From positions 1 to 9,532 of the forward strand of contig JAISAX010000377.1 of assembly GCA_031266495.1 (NCBI GenBank): a stretch of 9,532 nucleotides of DNA, written 5' to 3'. The notes below the pieces were generated by a model that did no database searches, was not told the origin of the DNA, and worked only from the letters and a program-made list of their open reading frames with translations. Below, piece by piece: positions 1 to 5,716 of the stretch. Source of the stretch: Opitutaceae bacterium. GTDB lineage: Bacteria; Verrucomicrobiota; Verrucomicrobiae; Opitutales; Opitutaceae. Every line of letters starts with the position of its first letter. Positions within the stretch are counted from its first letter, which is position 1. Both the position numbers and the translations under genes were made by a program.

Positions 1-195
1 GAGGCATCAGCGGCGGCGGCGGAATTCGACTTTCACCGTTCGCCAAGGTGGTTTGCCGACAGGTGCCGGGTGGGAAAAATCAGGACGATCCGGGCGCTTC
101 TCCCTTATTATTACATTACGGAGGAAGAGTTGATGCGCATTGTCGGCATTGCCGACCAGGCGGAGCCGGAATGCGGAGAGGGGGAGGGGTCATGA
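1..195 (+). CDS. 3' end of a small unidentified gene upstream of rep
   Basis: This reading frame is open from the first base and stops with TGA at 193-195, giving the last 64 residues of a protein whose start lies outside the window. The tail is protein-like. It has a charged and aromatic stretch around SPRWFADRCRVGK, a hydrophobic/aromatic run with three consecutive Tyr, an acidic ITEEEL turn and an acidic Gly/Glu-rich end. The alternation of a basic stretch with a short helix is loosely reminiscent of small helix-turn-helix regulators or excisionase-like proteins, but I see no decisive motif. The stop overlaps the start of the next gene as ATGA, so the two are probably translationally coupled, and the protein is likely part of the replication operon. 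No function is assigned. Confidence 0.5.
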   Translation, partial: EASAAAAEFDFHRSPRWFADRCRVGKIRTIRALLPYYYITEEELMRIVGIADQAEPECGEGEGS

Positions 196-2573
196 CGCAG
201 GAAGAAATCCGTGCCCACCTGGACAAGGTGATTGCGGCTGATACGGGCGAACACATGGCCGCCGAAACGCGGGATGCGTATTCGTCTGTGCTCCGTTACA
301 GGCAGGCGGTCGTGCGCGATTTCATGGAAAATTGCGCACGCGAATTCGGCAGCGGGAAAAAGGGGGGAGCCGTTTCCGATTCAATCAACGGCTTCACATT
401 CGTTCCCCGCCGCGAGCCGGAGCCGTTGACGGAATCCGCCGATACGGAGGCGGTTTTCGATCTGGATGCCATTACGGCGATGCGCGAACCGGCGCGTTTT
501 CGCTATTTTCACGAAATCGCCCGGAAACGGGCGTTGGCACAGTACGTCGAAGCGATTTCTGAGGAGGAGGTGACGGCGGAAGCGGAGGCGTTGCGCCAGG
601 AGATTGAAAACGGCTGGGAGCTGGAAAAGCCGAAATACGGCCCTGCGCTGGGGCTGGAACAAACGGAAGAGGAAGAGGCGGTAGGGGAATTCGCCAACTA
701 TTTCGAGGGAGAGGCGAGGTATCGTGAATTGTGCCGGAACGAGACCGGGAGCGTCATTTCATTGGAGTCTGCGAAAAAGCGATGGGCGTCATTCGAGTTG
801 AAGGTTCGCCAGTCGGAACGGATGGCGGATTGTTGCGAGATGGCCGGGCATCCGGTCCGTTATGTGGCGCCGGGCGAGCCGAATCCGGACAACCGGCCGG
901 TGCGGCCGACTGTTGCGCTGATACCGCTGGGGGAGCCGGACCGGGTCGTCTATATGCCGAACATTCAGCGCGTCGCGGTTTTCCCGGTGTTTGCCAGCGC
1001 CTTGCGTGCCGAGAAAATCCGGTCTCTCCGGTACATCCTCGACCGGAGACCGTTTGCCCGGATGGCGACATTCACGGCGGGGACACGCGACCGGGATGAA
1101 GCGCGGCTGTCCAACCTGCGCCGGGGATACAAGCATTTTCGCAAGGCGCTGGGCAACATGATGAAGCACAGATTTTTCAGGCGGCATGTGCGAGGCCTGT
1201 ATATCGGTGTCGAATACGGAACCCCGAAGCGGGTGTCTCCGGACGGAATCAGTCGGGACATTTCGTTTCATCAGCACGCGCATTATCTGTACGAGCCCGA
1301 ATTGCGATGGGACGGGCGCGTCTGGTCGAAGGATCAATGGTCACGACTGCGCCGCTGGTGTCGCCTGAAGATGGCTGCGGAAATGCGAGGCTGGCGAGGC
1401 AGGGACCGGGAGCGCGGATTGCGGGACGATGTGGACGGAGTCCACTGCGAACTCGGCAAGCGTATCGAGGATGTGAACGAGGTATGCAAATACCCGTTCA
1501 AGGATGCCGATATTGACACCTTGATCGAACTGGGCGGCCCGGCGGCGATCCGGACATTCGTGGAACAGACAAAGGGCCTTCGCTATTCCACCCCGGTGGG
1601 CGACCTGAAAAAGCTGCGCTACGAGGTGAAGATGGAATCGGAGCGGTTCGTCATCGTGTCCACTCCGGACGGGAAGGTGGTTGATCGTGCCAAAAACTGG
1701 AATCTCTTCCGGCCCGATCCGTGGGGCCAGCGCGAGCGCCGCAACCGCCGGGCCGCGCTTCGCCGGAACCTGCGTCCGGAGGTGATCGAAAAGCGTCGGG
1801 CGAAGCTGGCGCGGAGGTTTTGCAGCCGTGTCCGCCGTCCGCTCTGGAGGCTTTGTGTGCTGGAAGAAAAATTACGGCAGGCGCGTCGAAACATCGAAGC
1901 CCGCGAATGTCCGTTGCACTGGCATGGCGTGATCGAGGCCATCGAACTGGAAAAGCGGGGATTGTTCCGCTTCCTCCTCGAAGCGTTCGAGACCGCACCG
2001 CGAGCGCTGGCGCGTGAAGGGCTGGCGGATCAGCTTGCCGCCCCCTGGTTAGGCGACCTGCGTGCATACTTCGCCAAGTGTGGTTTCCTTTGCGAATTCG
2101 ACGCGATAATGCGAGAGGGGCGCCTGGATACGTGCGGGCAGGACGGACGCGAAACAAACGCAAAAGAAGCCGAAGAAAAACGCACGGGGAGACCGGTGGT
2201 CAATCTGCTGATGGCACGTTGCGCGCCGTTCGCGTCCGGGTACTGGCGAGTGACGCAACCCGTGGCGGCCGTCGTCGGCTACAACGGCGATTTCGAGGCG
2301 TTGTGCGAGCACACGCCGTTGGTCCGGGAGACGGCAGAGCGAAGCCGGACGCACATTGCGGCGGCGCTCGCCGTGGCGGATCGGCAGGCGGCGATGCCCG
2401 CCTTGCGTACGCGTGCGCCAGGCGTGCGTGCGCACGCGTGCCTTCCCGGTCCACACTATCCAAACAATTCCCCGGGCACCGCTCCCCCCTGGGCGCCGGA
2501 CCCCGATTTCTGGCCCCCGGAATGGGCCAAAATCGCCGAAAAAAACGCAACCTCCCCCCTCCAAACCGCATGA
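192..2573 (+). CDS. Rolling-circle replication initiator (HUH endonuclease Rep)
   Basis: A 793-residue protein. I chose ATG 192, which overlaps the upstream stop as ATGA and follows a strong purine-rich Shine-Dalgarno (GGAGAGGGGGAGGGG). The frame is open back to GTG 48, but that extension is low-complexity and overlaps the upstream gene. The replication core lies at about residues 285-450. A beta-strand-like MATFTAG (from residue 291) resembles motif I of Rep_1-type initiators. HQHAH (residues 360-364) contains the metal-binding HUH triad as HAH. KYPFK places a probable nicking tyrosine at residue 434 with Lys437. These enzymes nick one strand at the origin, attach to the 5' end through tyrosine and start rolling-circle replication. 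The N-terminal 280 residues are acidic and unassigned. After the core comes an Arg-rich helical stretch (about 500-590) and a Pro/Trp-rich tail. It is longer than most Rep proteins, and no helicase Walker motif is seen. A single tyrosine suggests the Rep_1/plasmid class rather than the two-tyrosine phiX174 class. Confidence 0.85.
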   Translation: MTQEEIRAHLDKVIAADTGEHMAAETRDAYSSVLRYRQAVVRDFMENCAREFGSGKKGGAVSDSINGFTFVPRREPEPLTESADTEAVFDLDAITAMREPARFRYFHEIARKRALAQYVEAISEEEVTAEAEALRQEIENGWELEKPKYGPALGLEQTEEEEAVGEFANYFEGEARYRELCRNETGSVISLESAKKRWASFELKVRQSERMADCCEMAGHPVRYVAPGEPNPDNRPVRPTVALIPLGEPDRVVYMPNIQRVAVFPVFASALRAEKIRSLRYILDRRPFARMATFTAGTRDRDEARLSNLRRGYKHFRKALGNMMKHRFFRRHVRGLYIGVEYGTPKRVSPDGISRDISFHQHAHYLYEPELRWDGRVWSKDQWSRLRRWCRLKMAAEMRGWRGRDRERGLRDDVDGVHCELGKRIEDVNEVCKYPFKDADIDTLIELGGPAAIRTFVEQTKGLRYSTPVGDLKKLRYEVKMESERFVIVSTPDGKVVDRAKNWNLFRPDPWGQRERRNRRAALRRNLRPEVIEKRRAKLARRFCSRVRRPLWRLCVLEEKLRQARRNIEARECPLHWHGVIEAIELEKRGLFRFLLEAFETAPRALAREGLADQLAAPWLGDLRAYFAKCGFLCEFDAIMREGRLDTCGQDGRETNAKEAEEKRTGRPVVNLLMARCAPFASGYWRVTQPVAAVVGYNGDFEALCEHTPLVRETAERSRTHIAAALAVADRQAAMPALRTRAPGVRAHACLPGPHYPNNSPGTAPPWAPDPDFWPPEWAKIAEKNATSPLQTA
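2404..2442 (+). repeat. Alternating purine-pyrimidine tract with palindrome at the 3' end of rep
   Basis: Two runs of strictly alternating pyrimidine/purine bases, 15 nt (2404-2418) and 20 nt (2422-2441), lie inside the rep coding region. The second contains a perfect 12-bp palindrome, GCGTGCGCACGC at 2426-2437. CG/TG alternation favours Z-DNA or a cruciform. Rolling-circle origins often sit inside or beside rep, so this is a candidate structured site, but no known nick sequence is recognised in it. Confidence 0.4.
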
Positions 2574-2971
2574 AAAACGACGCCAAAACCGCCGAAACGA
2601 TCCCTCCTGTATCCGCCGCATTGCGCTCCCCGCGTCATGCGGTCTGGATACATGCGAACGATAATTTTTCTGACAGTGTCACCGTCTCCGCCTGTGACGT
2701 GCTGAGATTGTCCGGCGACGGCAAGATGGCGCTAATCCGCTACCGTGGCGGATGCGCGTATCGAGACCTTTGGGTCCCCGTCGCCTCGCTCGCCAGCGAT
2801 ACGGAAAAGGCGCTGGTGAAGCTCCCTGCTCTGGTGTCCGACCTGTTCGCCCGACCGCCGTCCATCACGCTGGCTGGGAAGACGGCGGGCAGGTCGGAAA
2901 CACCATCCTTTCTCGCTCCGTCGCTGTCCGGCGGCGAGGCGATCGTCATGACGGAGGCCGTAACAGCATGA
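2570..2971 (+). CDS. Unknown 133-aa protein, coupled to rep
   Basis: Starts at ATG 2570, overlapping the rep stop as ATGA, with no clear Shine-Dalgarno, so its translation probably depends on ribosomes finishing rep. The frame is open further upstream, but that would run deep into rep. The N-terminal 20 residues are Ala/Thr-rich. Residues about 24-75 look beta-rich, with an ALIRYRGG...LWVPVASLAS segment that could form a small barrel, followed by a Ser/Pro-rich C-terminal third. There is no transmembrane segment, signal peptide or catalytic motif. I do not recognise the family. Its position directly after rep suggests an accessory role in replication or early gene control, which is inference only. 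Confidence 0.65.
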   Translation: MKNDAKTAETIPPVSAALRSPRHAVWIHANDNFSDSVTVSACDVLRLSGDGKMALIRYRGGCAYRDLWVPVASLASDTEKALVKLPALVSDLFARPPSITLAGKTAGRSETPSFLAPSLSGGEAIVMTEAVTA

Positions 2972-3195
2972 CAAATACGACACACGGGAAACGCAGGCTC
3001 TCCGGCGCGGAAACGCGGCGCGGCCTGCGCTTGTGGGAGCTGCGAAAACGGCGTTGCGGCCTGGTGGCCCGGTTGTACCTCACGCCCGAACGCGATGCGT
3101 CCAGACTGTTCGCTTTGCATCGGGAAGCCCGCCGTCTGGAGGCCGAGATCAACACGCTGGCCGGGGAAAACGCGGAGGTCGCGAAAAACGCATGA
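2968..3195 (+). CDS. Unknown 75-aa basic, coiled-coil-like protein
   Basis: ATG 2968 overlaps the preceding stop as ATGA and is preceded by GGAGG at a workable distance. The N-terminal half is strongly basic (GKRRLSGAETRRGLRLWELRKRR). The C-terminal half reads as a regular charged helix (LFALHREARRLEAEINTLAGENAEV) with leucine/isoleucine spacing typical of a short coiled coil. It could bind nucleic acid or act as a small assembly factor, but no family is recognised. It is the third member of the ATGA-linked early gene chain. Confidence 0.6.
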   Translation: MTNTTHGKRRLSGAETRRGLRLWELRKRRCGLVARLYLTPERDASRLFALHREARRLEAEINTLAGENAEVAKNA

Positions 3196-3935
3196 AAACG
3201 CCCGTGAAATTCGCTCTTGCCTTCGCGTCTCTTTTCGCTCTGTCTGGTGGCCTCTCACAGATTATCACCGGAAGGCCGGTCCCGTCAGAACCGTTTTTTT
3301 GTGTCCACGTTTCGACGCTGGCATTCCCAATTTCGGGGTGGCAGGCGGAAATAAAACAGCGGTTCGCCGCGAATACCGTCGCAGGCCGTGATAAGCCTGA
3401 GAGAACCCCGATCCCGGGCCGGGATCGTTTCAATACTCAAAAATTATCACATGAAATACACGAAGAAAACGGTCATATCCGTGGAGTTGACACAGGAGCA
3501 ATACGCGAAGCTGAGGCGGATAGCCCGGCAATCGCACGCGACGCCGAAGATGGCGATGCACATGTGGACGCGATTGGTGCTGATGACCGGCACGATTGTG
3601 CCCGTTGCCAAACCGGAAAAGCTGATTGCCGGTCCGTTGCTTTCCCTGCATCGGTCGGTAACGAACCTGTGCAGGGATTTCGATGTGGACCTGACATCCT
3701 GACAAACGCCTCCCTCCCCCCCCCCGCGGTAGCGATGCCCGCACTACGGTCGAAAGGTCGTGTGCGGGCGTTTTGCGTTCGCGTTACGCGGAAAGGGAAA
3801 ACGCCTGCTCAACACCGATTCCGCCGCCGCGTCGGGCGTTATCTGGCGTTTCGGCGGGCCGGTTTCCCGGCGCTCCGGGCGTGGGAGTGGGCGAAAAACA
3901 ACTACAGTTACAGTTACAACGTGCGGGTGCCCTGA
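3192..3935 (+). CDS. Doubtful frame with signal-peptide-like start
   Basis: ATG 3192 again overlaps the previous stop as ATGA, with GGAGG 13 nt upstream. The first residues, MKTPVKFALAFASLFALSGG, look like an export signal or membrane anchor: two Lys near the start, then a hydrophobic stretch. The problem is the end. No in-frame stop occurs until 3933-3935, so the 247-aa product would cover the whole ribbon-helix-helix gene (3451-3702) in another frame and run through the terminator hairpin. After about residue 40 the composition is not convincing. It may be a real short gene truncated by frameshift, a true nested overlap, or an open frame arising from high GC. A lysis-related or envelope peptide is possible but unsupported. 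Confidence 0.25.
   Translation: MKTPVKFALAFASLFALSGGLSQIITGRPVPSEPFFCVHVSTLAFPISGWQAEIKQRFAANTVAGRDKPERTPIPGRDRFNTQKLSHEIHEENGHIRGVDTGAIREAEADSPAIARDAEDGDAHVDAIGADDRHDCARCQTGKADCRSVAFPASVGNEPVQGFRCGPDILTNASLPPPAVAMPALRSKGRVRAFCVRVTRKGKTPAQHRFRRRVGRYLAFRRAGFPALRAWEWAKNNYSYSYNVRVP
3409..3430 (+). promoter_or_regulatory. Hairpin upstream of the RHH gene
   Basis: CGATCCCG (3409-3416), loop GGC, CGGGATCG (3420-3427) is a perfect 8-bp stem followed by TTTC. It sits 21 nt before the next gene, in a locally AT-rich stretch (3428-3451). It could be a weak terminator, an attenuator or an operator for the regulator encoded just downstream. The T-run is too short to call a terminator with confidence. 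Confidence 0.4.
3451..3702 (+). CDS. Small ribbon-helix-helix-type DNA-binding protein
   Basis: An 83-residue protein. The N-terminus fits the MetJ/Arc/CopG ribbon-helix-helix pattern. A basic start and a beta-strand (TVISVEL, residues 7-13) lead into a first helix (TQEQYAKLRRIARQ), a turn (SHATP) and a second helix (KMAMHMWTRLVL). Such proteins dimerise through the strand, which inserts into the DNA major groove, and usually repress their own operon or control replication. The C-terminal 35 residues are not recognised. ATG 3451 was chosen because upstream sequence in this frame is non-coding in style. The start has no Shine-Dalgarno and reads TTATCAC-ATG. The gene is last before a terminator, so it is likely the regulator of the early block, possibly of the early-to-late switch. 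Confidence 0.6.
   Translation: MKYTKKTVISVELTQEQYAKLRRIARQSHATPKMAMHMWTRLVLMTGTIVPVAKPEKLIAGPLLSLHRSVTNLCRDFDVDLTS
3716..3725 (+). repeat. Poly-C run (C10) after the RHH gene stop
   Basis: Ten consecutive C beginning 14 nt after the stop codon at 3702, within a C-rich, G-poor stretch. Similar runs occur at 4755, 7193 and 9000, all on the + strand. It could mark Rho loading, be a slippage-prone site or be a sequencing-sensitive homopolymer. Confidence 0.7.
3735..3774 (+). terminator. Rho-independent terminator ending the early block
   Basis: Arms GCCCGCAC (3737-3744) and GTGCGGGC (3762-3769) pair perfectly. After one bulged T the stem continues with ACG/CGT, leaving a short loop, and it is followed by TTTT (3771-3774). 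A-T and G-T pairs extend the base slightly. The position 33 nt after the RHH stop, with no gene to the next start, fits the end of the replication operon. The T-run is modest, so efficiency may be moderate. Confidence 0.65.
3903..3918 (+). repeat. TACAGT tandem repeat
   Basis: Two exact copies of TACAGT (3903-3908, 3909-3914) followed by a partial third, TACA. It lies about 70 nt before the start of the next gene and may be a protein-binding site in the leader. Confidence 0.6.
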
Positions 3936-3940
3936 TTTTC

Positions 3941-3976
3941 CACCTTTTTCACGTTTTTCACCTTTTTCACGATTTT
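3941..3976 (+). repeat. Four 9-bp CAC-N-T5 tandem units
   Basis: Four consecutive 9-mers: CACCTTTTT, CACGTTTTT, CACCTTTTT, CACGATTTT. They end 9 nt before ATG 3986, so they would form the 5' leader of a gene with no Shine-Dalgarno. A pyrimidine-rich leader could bind ribosomal protein S1 or a regulator; this is inference. Confidence 0.75.
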
Positions 3977-3985
3977 GCCAACACC

Positions 3986-4801
3986 ATGAGTATCGAAAAC
4001 ACCACGACTGAAAACGCCGCCGCGCCTGTCATGACGGACGCGGACGCGCTCGCCGCCGATGCGCTGGCCCGCGCGCCGAAACCGACCGTTTCCGTGCCGG
4101 AAACGCCCGAAACCTCCCCGGCCCCGGTGGCCGGAACGCCCGCCGATGGCATGGGGCTGGATTCGCTGAATCGCCCGTTTGACCCGGCGAAATTTCGCCC
4201 TGAAAAGGACTCCATCGGACGGTGGAAAAACAGAAACGCCGGGCGAAGCCGGAAAACGCCCGCCGCGGCTCCGGCCCCGTTTCAGGAAAACGCTCCGCCG
4301 TCGCCCCCGGCGAGCGAACTGGTCATACCGCCGGAAGCGGAAGACGCGCCCTCCGCTCCCGGTGGCGGCGACGGTGGCGACGGTGGCGGTGGCGGCGAAA
4401 CGCCCGCGCCTCCCGCGCCCCGCGTGAAAGGCGACGCGGAGACGACGGCGGAAGCCGTTTGCAAGACCGTTTACGCGGGCATCGGGATTGCCACCGGCCA
4501 TCCGGAAGAGGCCACGCCGTCGCCCGCCGAACAAAAGGCGATAAAGGAGGCGACCGCCGCGTTTTTGTCCGCACGCGGCTGGATAGCGACGGGAACGGGG
4601 TTGTTTGTCCTGTTGTGGGCGTTGTACCTGTTCAAGGTCGGATCGAAACCCGAAACCCGGATGTGGCTGGGGGCGTTATTCGGGAAAAAAACGCCCAAAA
4701 ACGTAACGCCTCTTCCGTCCGCGCCTGTCGAAACGCCTCCCCCGGCCTCCCCCTCCCCCCCCCCTCCGTCCGCGTTCGGGGGCGATTTCATGCATTTGTA
4801 A
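3986..4801 (+). CDS. Pro/Gly-rich single-span membrane protein, probable virion component
   Basis: 271 residues from ATG 3986. The frame is open upstream to 3773, but that part runs through the repeats and terminator. Residues 1-60 are Ala/Pro/Thr-rich and acidic. Residues 65-90 hold a conserved-looking basic motif, FDPAKFRPEKDSIGRWKNRN then AGRSRK. Residues 91-146 form a Pro-rich linker with a Gly/Asp tract. Residues 150-198 look like a compact helical domain ending in AEQKAIKEATAAFLSARG. Residues about 200-217 are one transmembrane helix, and the C-terminus is Lys- then Pro-rich. The architecture, with a long flexible soluble part anchored by one helix, fits a minor membrane protein of a lipid-containing phage. 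The start has no Shine-Dalgarno (CAACACC-ATG). The C10 run at 4755-4764 lies within the coding end and could change the tail by slippage. The family is not recognised. Confidence 0.65.
   Translation: MSIENTTTENAAAPVMTDADALAADALARAPKPTVSVPETPETSPAPVAGTPADGMGLDSLNRPFDPAKFRPEKDSIGRWKNRNAGRSRKTPAAAPAPFQENAPPSPPASELVIPPEAEDAPSAPGGGDGGDGGGGGETPAPPAPRVKGDAETTAEAVCKTVYAGIGIATGHPEEATPSPAEQKAIKEATAAFLSARGWIATGTGLFVLLWALYLFKVGSKPETRMWLGALFGKKTPKNVTPLPSAPVETPPPASPSPPPPSAFGGDFMHL
4361..4396 (+). repeat. GGTGGCGAC-type repeat encoding a Gly/Asp linker
   Basis: Imperfect repeats of GGTGGC and GGCGAC within the preceding membrane protein encode residues about 126-137, a run of Gly with two Asp. It likely acts as a flexible hinge and may vary in length through repeat slippage. 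Confidence 0.7.
4755..4764 (+). repeat. Poly-C run (C10) inside a coding region
   Basis: Ten C within the 3' end of the 271-aa membrane protein gene, encoding part of the final Pro run. Loss or gain of one base would replace the last 12 or so residues and remove the stop at 4801. Confidence 0.7.
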
Positions 4802-4820
4802 CCCGTAACCCGTATCCGCC

Positions 4821-5189
4821 ATGGAAAACACATCCGAAAACACATCCGGAACCACACTCGACAAAAACGGCGCGAATGCCCCGGCAACCGCGCCCGGAAC
4901 GCCTGGCCGTGACAGGCCGGCGTTGCCGGATGGCCGGCGAGACACGCTGGCCGTGCTGAGGCAGAGAGTGAAACTGGCCTGGCTGGCATTCTGGGCAGGC
5001 GTAGTCGCGGCGGCCGATACTCTCGGCAATGTGCTGCGTGCGCTGGTGCGCCTGGCGTATCCGCTGGCGGTGGCGGGCGGGGCGATCTGGTTGTTTCACG
5101 ATTTCGGGCCGGGCGGCTGGCTCTGGCTCGTGTTGCTGCTTGCCCTGATTCTCGGGCTGATCGGCCCCCGAAGCCACTGGGGAAAATGA
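4821..5189 (+). CDS. 122-aa multi-helix membrane protein
   Basis: ATG 4821, no Shine-Dalgarno (GTATCCGCC-ATG). The first 40 residues are hydrophilic, starting with an exact 12-bp tandem duplication (4824-4835/4836-4847) that encodes ENTS twice. After that come two or three hydrophobic helices at about 49-66, 76-92 and 99-115. Some contain charged or Arg residues at their edges, and the C-terminus is short and basic. The stop overlaps the ATPase start as ATGA, so the two are coupled. In lipid-containing phages, small integral membrane proteins beside the packaging ATPase can form the DNA-translocating vertex (as P20/P22 do in PRD1). That role is inferred from position alone. Confidence 0.7.
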   Translation: MENTSENTSGTTLDKNGANAPATAPGTPGRDRPALPDGRRDTLAVLRQRVKLAWLAFWAGVVAAADTLGNVLRALVRLAYPLAVAGGAIWLFHDFGPGGWLWLVLLLALILGLIGPRSHWGK

Positions 5190-5716
5190 GCAGTGTGCGT
5201 GCAGCCATCGCCGGGCCGAGCGAGTGTGGCAAATCCACGCTCGCACACGCCACCGCGGCCGCGATCACGCGGCTGGCGGGACGCCGCCACATCGTCCATG
5301 ATCCGCAGATGGAGTGGACAAAATGGCCGCCCGGCTCGTTTGTGACGGCGGACGCGGTGCGGTTCCAGGCGGCGGTGTCGGCTTCGCGCAATTGCTGCGT
5401 GTGGATCGAGGACGCCAGCGCGACAATCAACCGGGACCGGTCCCTGTCATGGCTGTTCACGCGCATCCGGCACAACGGTCACATGCTTTACGTGCTGTGT
5501 CATTCGGCGACGGACCTGTTGCCGGGGATGCGCAACTGCCTGACAGAGGCGTTTCTGTTCCGCCAGACGGCCAAAAGCGCTGAATGGTGGGCTGATGTGT
5601 TCATGGAAAACGGCCTGCTGGCCGCTCAACACCTCCCGACGAAAAGCTACGAGTTTTTGCACTACAAGCCGGGGGAGCCGGTCGTGAAACGGAAGCTGAC
5701 ACTATGCAAACCGTGA
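5186..5716 (+). CDS. Genome-packaging ATPase (FtsK/HerA/A32-like)
   Basis: 176 residues, beginning directly at the P-loop strand. Walker A is GPSECGKST (residues 10-18). Walker B is CVWIED (71-76), with acidic E75/D76. A following strand, LYVLCHS (101-107), fits the sensor strand of this family, and Arg126 in FLFRQ is a candidate arginine finger. Compact ATPases of this type power DNA entry into preformed capsids in PRD1, PM2 and related DJR viruses. The lack of a transmembrane segment argues against an inovirus Zot protein, which has the same fold but a membrane anchor. The gene overlaps the upstream membrane protein (ATGA) and runs 13 nt into the methyltransferase gene. A GGGGAAA directly before ATG is a very close Shine-Dalgarno. 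Confidence 0.8.
   Translation: MSSVRAAIAGPSECGKSTLAHATAAAITRLAGRRHIVHDPQMEWTKWPPGSFVTADAVRFQAAVSASRNCCVWIEDASATINRDRSLSWLFTRIRHNGHMLYVLCHSATDLLPGMRNCLTEAFLFRQTAKSAEWWADVFMENGLLAAQHLPTKSYEFLHYKPGEPVVKRKLTLCKP

Larger units (their letters stand above)
3775..3985 (+). other. Repeat-rich leader before the morphogenesis genes
   Basis: This 211-nt gap has open frames, but none has a convincing start or protein-like composition. Its 3' half carries a TACAGT tandem repeat (3903-3918) and four 9-bp CACnTTTTT units (3941-3976). It most likely holds the promoter and leader of the downstream operon. I cannot point to a clear -35/-10 pair. Confidence 0.45.

Noticed and set aside
48..191. GTG 48 as the start of Rep.
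   Set aside because: The extension overlaps a better reading frame, is Gly/Arg-rich without structure, and ATG 192 has a strong Shine-Dalgarno and ATGA overlap.
3773..3985. Upstream extension of the 271-aa membrane protein.
   Set aside because: It would begin inside the terminator T-run and translate the T-rich repeats; composition differs from the rest of the protein.
4471..5475. Long antisense open frame (334 aa).
   Set aside because: It lies opposite three well-supported genes with conserved motifs and is explained by high GC and codon bias; the same applies to the antisense frames at 2049-2621 and 8603-9412.
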